10,820 bases of DNA, taken from an uncultured Spirochaetales bacterium. Its GTDB lineage: Bacteria > Spirochaetota > Spirochaetia > Sphaerochaetales > Sphaerochaetaceae. Made by a program: the position numbers and the translations under genes. Position 1 is the stretch's first letter. The number at the start of each line of letters is the position of its first letter. Below, in pieces: positions 7,023-10,820 of this stretch. The stretch lies in assembly GCA_934247875.1 (NCBI GenBank), contig CAKQJZ010000068.1, positions 1 through 10,820 of the forward strand. Reading direction: 5' to 3'. Under the pieces are notes generated by a model. It was not told where the DNA came from and did not search any database. It saw nothing but the letters and a program-made list of their open reading frames with translations.

Positions 7023-7298
7023 ATGGTAGCATTACTAGTTAACCTGCCTAAGGATCAGCTGGTTCAGCAGATCAAGGACGGTGGAGTATTGATGCTGCTC
7101 GGTATGTGTACTGTATTTGTATTCCTGATCGTTCTCATATATGCAACAAAGCTGATGAGTAAGGTTGTTGGAAAAGCAAAGCCAGAAGCAGCACCAGTAG
7201 CAAAGAAGAGTGTCGAGAGTGCAGCAGCTCCAAGCGCCAATAATGATGCAATGGTAGCAGCAGCAATCGCAGCAGCGTGGGACAAATCAAACAAGTAA
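7023..7298 (+). CDS. oadG: Oxaloacetate decarboxylase-type Na+ pump, gamma subunit
   Basis: OadG is a small single-span protein that holds the cytoplasmic alpha subunit to the membrane beta subunit. The 91 residues show one transmembrane helix (about 20-42), a charged exit (KLMSKVVGKAK), an Ala/Pro/Lys-rich linker and a C-terminal Ala-rich helix (AMVAAAIAAAWDKSNK), the arrangement of this family. I chose the ATG at 7023 because AGGAG at 7011-7015 is seven bases away; an in-frame TTG at 7017 would be only one base from it. The protein has no histidine, whereas Klebsiella OadG uses C-terminal His residues to bind zinc. The gene is first in the operon, 18 bp before oadA. Confidence 0.85.
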   Translation: MVALLVNLPKDQLVQQIKDGGVLMLLGMCTVFVFLIVLIYATKLMSKVVGKAKPEAAPVAKKSVESAAAPSANNDAMVAAAIAAAWDKSNK

Positions 7299-7316
7299 AG
7301 ATAGGTTAGGTCAAAA

Positions 7317-9431
7317 ATGAGTAAGAAAAAAGTAAACTTCATGTGCACCGCTTTTAGAGATGGCTTCCAGTCAGTATTTGGTGCAAGAGTATTCACAAAA
7401 GATTTCATGCCTGCAGTTGAAGCAGCAAGAAAGGCAGGAATCACACATTTCGAAGCAGGTGGTGGCGCTCGCTTCCAGGCTCTCTACTTCTACACAAACG
7501 AAGATGCATTCAAGATGATGGATACATTCAGAGAAGTAGCAGGTCCAGATGCTAACCTTCAGACTCTCGCAAGAGGCGTAAACGTTGTAGGTCTTGACTC
7601 TCAGCCAAGAGATATGATCAAGCTTCATGCTAAGCTTTTCAAGAAGCATGGAATGACAACAATCAGAAACTTCGATGCTCTCAACGACGTTAACAACCTT
7701 ATTGATTCTGGTAAGGCTATTGTAGATGCAGGTCTTAAGCACGAAGTAACAGTTACTATGATGTCTCTTCCAGAGGGCGTTACAGGTGCTCATAACCCAG
7801 ATTTCTATGAAAGAATTCTCAAAGAGATTCTTGATGCAGATATTCCATTCGATTCTCTATGTTTCAAGGATGCTTCAGGCACATCAACTCCAGCAACTGT
7901 TTATGAGACAGTCAAGAGAGCTAGAAAGCTTATTGGAGATAAGAAGACTATCGTATTCCACTCACATGAGACAGCAGGTGTTTCTATTGCACAGTATCTA
8001 GCTGCACTTGAGGCTGGTGCTAATCAGCTCGACCTCTCTATGTCTCCAGTATCTGGCGGTACTTGCCAGCCTGATATCATCACAATGTGGCACGCACTAC
8101 GCGGCACAGAGTATGATCTCGGTGTAGATATCAACAAGATCAAGGAAGCAGAGCATGTATTCGAGACATGCATGGCTGATTACTTTGTTCCACCAGAGGC
8201 AGAGAAAGTCAATCCAAACATCCCATTCTTCCCACTTCCAGGTGGTGCTCTCACAGCTAACACACAGATGCTCAGAGATAACAACCTCATGGATAAGTAT
8301 CCACTTATCGTTGAAGCTATGGGCGAGACAGTTGCTAAGGGTGGCTTCGGCACATCTGTAACTCCTGTTTCTCAGTTCTACTTCCAGCAGGCATTCAACA
8401 ACGTAATGTTCGGACCATGGAAGAAGTTCGCTGAAGGTTATGGCAAGATGGTTCTTGGTTACTTCGGCAAAACTCCTGTTGAACCAGATCCAGAGGTAGT
8501 AAAGCTTGCTTCTGCAGCTCTTAAGCTCGAGCCTACAAAGGAAAAGGTTGTAGACCTTAACGATAAGGATCCAAACAAGGGTATTGCAGCTGCTAAGAAG
8601 ATGCTTAGCGACGCAGGTCTTCCAGTGACAGATGAGAACATCTTCATCGCTGGTGCTTGTAAAGAGAAAGGCATTCTTTATCTAACAGGCAAAGCTAAAG
8701 TCAACGGTGTCAGACTTAAGAGCCAGATGGGCGAGAAGAAGGCAGCAGCTTCTACAGCAGATAAGAACGGCGAATACACAGTTACACTCAATGGTTCTGA
8801 GTATGGCGTTAAGATCTCTGGCGATAAGGCTATCGTAAACGGTGTTGAGTATCCACTTTCAGTTGCTAACGGATTAAAGGCTGTAGCAGCTCCAGAAGCT
8901 CAGACTGTAGTTACAGGTTCAGAAGAAGTTAAAGCTCCAATGCCAGGCTTAGTTCTTCGCATCAACGTTAAAGTTGGCGACAGCGTAAAGAAGAACGATG
9001 TAATCATGGTTATGGAAGCTATGAAGATGGAGAACGAGATCTATGCTCCATGCGATGGCAAGATTACTTCTATTGCAGTTGCTCAGGGTCAGCAGCTCCA
9101 GGCTGGCGATAGCCTCATTACTATCGGCGGTACAGTAGTAGCAGCAGCTCCAGCAGCACCAGCAGCTTCTGAGGCTCCAAAAGCAGCACCAGTAAACAAG
9201 AGCGCAGCTCCAAGTGGCGGCGAGCAGATTCTTGCTCCAATGCCAGGCTTAGTACTCCGCTTCAACGTTAAGCAGGGTCAGGCTGTTAAGAAGAATGATA
9301 TCCTCATGGTTATGGAAGCTATGAAGATGGAGAATGAGATTTATGCTCCATGTGATGGCACTGTAGCATCAATCAATGTAAACCAGGGCGATCAGCTTCA
9401 GGCTGGTGACCTCTTGATGGTTATTGCGTAA
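7317..9431 (+). CDS. oadA: Biotin-dependent decarboxylase alpha subunit (OadA-like) with two tandem biotinyl domains
   Basis: The alpha subunit transfers the carboxyl group of its 2-oxo acid (oxaloacetate in the known enzymes) to biotin. The carboxyltransferase barrel covers about 5-300, followed by the PYC_OADA-type helical domain (to about 450). Residues matching the family active site are FRDGFQS (D15, Q18), ARGVN (R86), FKDASGTSTP (K184, D185), the metal pair FHSHE (H215, H217) and GGTCQP (T249). Sequence around them is divergent: the canonical RDAHQS is RDGFQS and WGGATFD is GGGARFQ, so substrate choice may not be oxaloacetate. A linker domain (about 485-515) leads to a biotinyl domain at 538-603 with EAMKMEN (K570), an Ala/Pro-rich linker (606-634), and a second biotinyl domain at 638-704 with EAMKMEN (K670). 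At 704 residues it is about 100 longer than usual, exactly the added domain. The TAA at its end overlaps the AAGGAG of oadB, starting 10 bp later. Translation of oadA begins at ATG with only a weak GGTTAGG upstream. Confidence 0.93.
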   Translation: MSKKKVNFMCTAFRDGFQSVFGARVFTKDFMPAVEAARKAGITHFEAGGGARFQALYFYTNEDAFKMMDTFREVAGPDANLQTLARGVNVVGLDSQPRDMIKLHAKLFKKHGMTTIRNFDALNDVNNLIDSGKAIVDAGLKHEVTVTMMSLPEGVTGAHNPDFYERILKEILDADIPFDSLCFKDASGTSTPATVYETVKRARKLIGDKKTIVFHSHETAGVSIAQYLAALEAGANQLDLSMSPVSGGTCQPDIITMWHALRGTEYDLGVDINKIKEAEHVFETCMADYFVPPEAEKVNPNIPFFPLPGGALTANTQMLRDNNLMDKYPLIVEAMGETVAKGGFGTSVTPVSQFYFQQAFNNVMFGPWKKFAEGYGKMVLGYFGKTPVEPDPEVVKLASAALKLEPTKEKVVDLNDKDPNKGIAAAKKMLSDAGLPVTDENIFIAGACKEKGILYLTGKAKVNGVRLKSQMGEKKAAASTADKNGEYTVTLNGSEYGVKISGDKAIVNGVEYPLSVANGLKAVAAPEAQTVVTGSEEVKAPMPGLVLRINVKVGDSVKKNDVIMVMEAMKMENEIYAPCDGKITSIAVAQGQQLQAGDSLITIGGTVVAAAPAAPAASEAPKAAPVNKSAAPSGGEQILAPMPGLVLRFNVKQGQAVKKNDILMVMEAMKMENEIYAPCDGTVASINVNQGDQLQAGDLLMVIA
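8934..9424 (+). repeat. Tandem intragenic duplication of the biotinyl-domain coding sequence, 300-bp period
   Basis: Copy 1 (8934-9124) and copy 2 (9234-9424) align without gaps at an offset of exactly 300 bp. By hand count about 74% of bases and about three quarters of residues match. The longest identical run is 31 bp (9004-9034 with 9304-9334), over the codons of the EAMKMEN biotinylation site. The two are separated by an Ala/Pro-rich linker coding stretch (about 9130-9222). Confidence 0.95.
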
Positions 9432-9441
9432 GGAGTAGCAG

Positions 9442-10635
9442 ATGAACGCAATTGCAGGCGGTCTATCCGCTCTACTTAAGACAACTGGTATCGTAGGCTT
9501 TGCAGGACCAGATGGATGGAAGAATGTCATCATGATTCTTGTTGGCTTTCTACTACTCTATCTTGCTATTAAGAAAGGCTTCGAACCACTACTATTAATA
9601 CCTATTGCAATGGGCTGTATTCTTTCTAACATCCCATTTGCATATATCGCTAGTGTAGATCCAACAAGCGGAGACGCTGGATTTATCAAGATTCTTTATG
9701 ATGCTGGTATTGAGTCTGGCCTCTTCCCTATTCTCATCTTCATGGGCGTAGGTGCTATGACAGACTTCGGACCACTTATTGCTAACCCTAAGACATTGCT
9801 CTTAGGTGCAGCAGCTCAGCTTGGTATTTTCACAGCTCTTATTGGTGCTCTTCTCCTTTCATTCATACCTGGAATCAACTTCAACCTTAATGTTGCTGCT
9901 TCCATTGGTATCATCGGTGGTGCAGATGGTCCTACAGCTATTTATGTAACAAGTCGCTTGGCTCCAGAGTATCTTGGCTCTATTGCAGTAGCAGCTTACT
10001 CATACATGGCTCTTGTACCAATCATTCAGCCACCTATCATGAAAGCTCTTACAACTAAAGAAGAGAGAATGATCAAGATGCAGCAGCTCAGACCTGTATC
10101 AAAGACTGAGAAGATCATCTTCCCTATCCTTGTTATTACACTATGCGCACTGCTTCTTCCATCAGCTTGTCCTCTGATTGGTGCACTGATGTTCGGTAAC
10201 CTCGCTAAAGAATGCGGTTGCACAGCACGTCTTGCAGACACAATGTCTAATGCACTTATGAACGCTGTAACAATCATGCTTGGCCTATCTGTAGGCTCTA
10301 AGATGGCAGCTGATCGTTTCTTGAATCTTGAAACACTCGGCATCCTCCTCCTTGGCATGGTAGCATTCGGCGTAGGAACAGCAGGCGGCGTACTTCTTGG
10401 AAAGCTTATGAACAAGTGTTCTAAGACTCCTATCAACCCACTCATCGGTGCAGCTGGCGTATCAGCAGTACCAATGGCTGCTCGTGTAGCTAGTAAGGTT
10501 GGACAGGAAGAAGATCCTCAGAACTTCCTTCTTATGCACGCTATGGGACCAAACGTATCTGGCGTTATCGGTTCTGCAGTAGCAGCAGGTGTACTACTAT
10601 CAGTAATACCTAACATGATGGCTGCAATTGTATAA
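9442..10635 (+). CDS. oadB: Oxaloacetate decarboxylase-type Na+ pump, beta subunit
   Basis: OadB is the integral membrane subunit that decarboxylates carboxybiotin and uses the energy to export Na+. The 397 residues are full length and mostly hydrophobic, with around ten membrane or re-entrant segments (for example 27-45, 93-112, 118-142, 224-250, 297-322, 365-395). The signature GIIGGADGPTAIYVTSRLAP (156-175) carries D162, matching the essential Asp203 of the Klebsiella protein. AYSYMALVPIIQPPIMKALT (185-204) is also highly conserved in the family. GPNVSGVIGSA (369-379) has N371 and S378, matching Asn373 and Ser382. No key residue is missing, so a working pump is expected. AAGGAG lies six bases before the ATG. 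It is last in the operon, followed by a strong terminator 20 bp after the stop. Confidence 0.96.
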   Translation: MNAIAGGLSALLKTTGIVGFAGPDGWKNVIMILVGFLLLYLAIKKGFEPLLLIPIAMGCILSNIPFAYIASVDPTSGDAGFIKILYDAGIESGLFPILIFMGVGAMTDFGPLIANPKTLLLGAAAQLGIFTALIGALLLSFIPGINFNLNVAASIGIIGGADGPTAIYVTSRLAPEYLGSIAVAAYSYMALVPIIQPPIMKALTTKEERMIKMQQLRPVSKTEKIIFPILVITLCALLLPSACPLIGALMFGNLAKECGCTARLADTMSNALMNAVTIMLGLSVGSKMAADRFLNLETLGILLLGMVAFGVGTAGGVLLGKLMNKCSKTPINPLIGAAGVSAVPMAARVASKVGQEEDPQNFLLMHAMGPNVSGVIGSAVAAGVLLSVIPNMMAAIV

Positions 10636-10654
10636 GAGATAACCAACGCACTTC

Positions 10655-10690
10655 AAGCTCTCACGGATTCAACGTGGGAGCTTTTATTAT
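10655..10690 (+). terminator. Intrinsic terminator of oadGAB
   Basis: AAGCTCTCAC (10655-10664) pairs with GTGGGAGCTT (10674-10683) through ten pairs including one G-U, with a nine-base loop. It is followed by a T-rich tail that overlaps the stem end (CTTTTATTAT). It begins 20 bp after the oadB stop. Confidence 0.85.
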
Positions 10691-10767
10691 GGCTTTTTTG
10701 AAAAAAATATAGTCAGTATAGATTTTCAGAAGAAAGTGTTGTATCCTGAATTTCGAAGCAAATAAAC

Positions 10768-10805
10768 AGGAAAAAGGCTTGTATCTTCTTACAATACAAG
10801 CCTTT
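10768..10805 (-). terminator. Intrinsic terminator for a minus-strand gene beyond the window
   Basis: AAAGGCTTGTAT (10773-10784) and ATACAAGCCTTT (10794-10805) form a perfect 12-bp stem with a nine-base loop. Read on the minus strand the stem is followed by a run of T (AAGCCTTTTTCC), whereas the plus strand has GCGAG after it. It therefore most likely ends a leftward transcript entering from the right. The remaining 15 bases to the window edge contain no stop codon of that gene. Confidence 0.75.
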
Positions 10806-10820
10806 GCGAGTGCATCGATT

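Noticed and set aside
7371..7793. 140-residue minus-strand open frame, and several other long antisense frames inside oadA, oadB and mrp
   Set aside because: They are shadows of strongly coding sense genes, have Cys/His/Ser-rich compositions unlike real proteins, and lack ribosome binding sites.
8934..9424. Assembly artefact as the cause of the repeated biotinyl domain
   Set aside because: The copies differ at about a quarter of bases with many silent changes, which is evolutionary divergence rather than a duplicated read.
10684..10770. Possible promoter or small gene after the oadB terminator (ATGGCTTTTTTG short frame; TTGAAA and TATAGA hexamers)
   Set aside because: The frame is only seven codons long and the hexamers are 13 bp apart, so neither is supported.

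Overview
The window looks like a chromosomal segment of an anaerobic, host- or sediment-associated bacterium of moderate GC content, most likely a spirochaete (Treponema/Sphaerochaeta-like). That assignment is inference: a sodium-pumping decarboxylase locus in the order oadG-oadA-oadB is, from memory, the arrangement in treponemes; the GH36 alpha-galactosidase fits a sugar fermenter. No marker gene fixes the taxon.

Layout. Positions 1-604 hold no intact gene. Remnants of one reading frame are scattered over several frames (about 163-531) and resemble a decayed transposase. A tRNA-Cys(GCA) lies on the minus strand (605-678) with its own likely promoter. Next is a divergent pair: an unrecognised 392-residue protein on the minus strand (733-1911) and, 63 bp away on the plus strand, a GH36 alpha-galactosidase-like enzyme (1975-4230). 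The latter is followed after 2 bp by a GpsA-like glycerol-3-phosphate dehydrogenase starting at TTG (4233-5192). That operon runs tail to tail, with a 17-bp overlap, into a minus-strand operon of an Mrp/NBP35-type Fe-S P-loop ATPase (6813-5890) and a SIMPL-domain lipoprotein (5880-5176).

The right third is the oxaloacetate-decarboxylase-type Na+ pump: oadG (7023-7298), oadA (7317-9431) and oadB (9442-10635), ending in a good intrinsic terminator. The alpha subunit would take a carboxyl group from its substrate onto a biotin lysine; the membrane beta subunit would decarboxylate carboxybiotin and export Na+; the small gamma subunit would join them. A perfect hairpin at the right edge reads as a terminator for a minus-strand gene lying beyond the window.

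Main points of interest: (i) OadA carries two tandem biotinyl domains, exactly 300 bp apart, each with its own EAMKMEN biotinylation motif; (ii) the mrp/oadG divergent region has two TTGAAYTCAA palindromes exactly 20 bp apart, one overlapping the oadG -35 and the other a possible mrp -35; (iii) the GH36 enzyme has Glu where the family acid/base Asp is expected and has lost the usual neighbouring Cys and Trp; (iv) Mrp has a five-cysteine C-terminal tail; (v) OadG has no histidine. No clearly new multi-gene system is visible; the novelty is mostly in variants of known systems.
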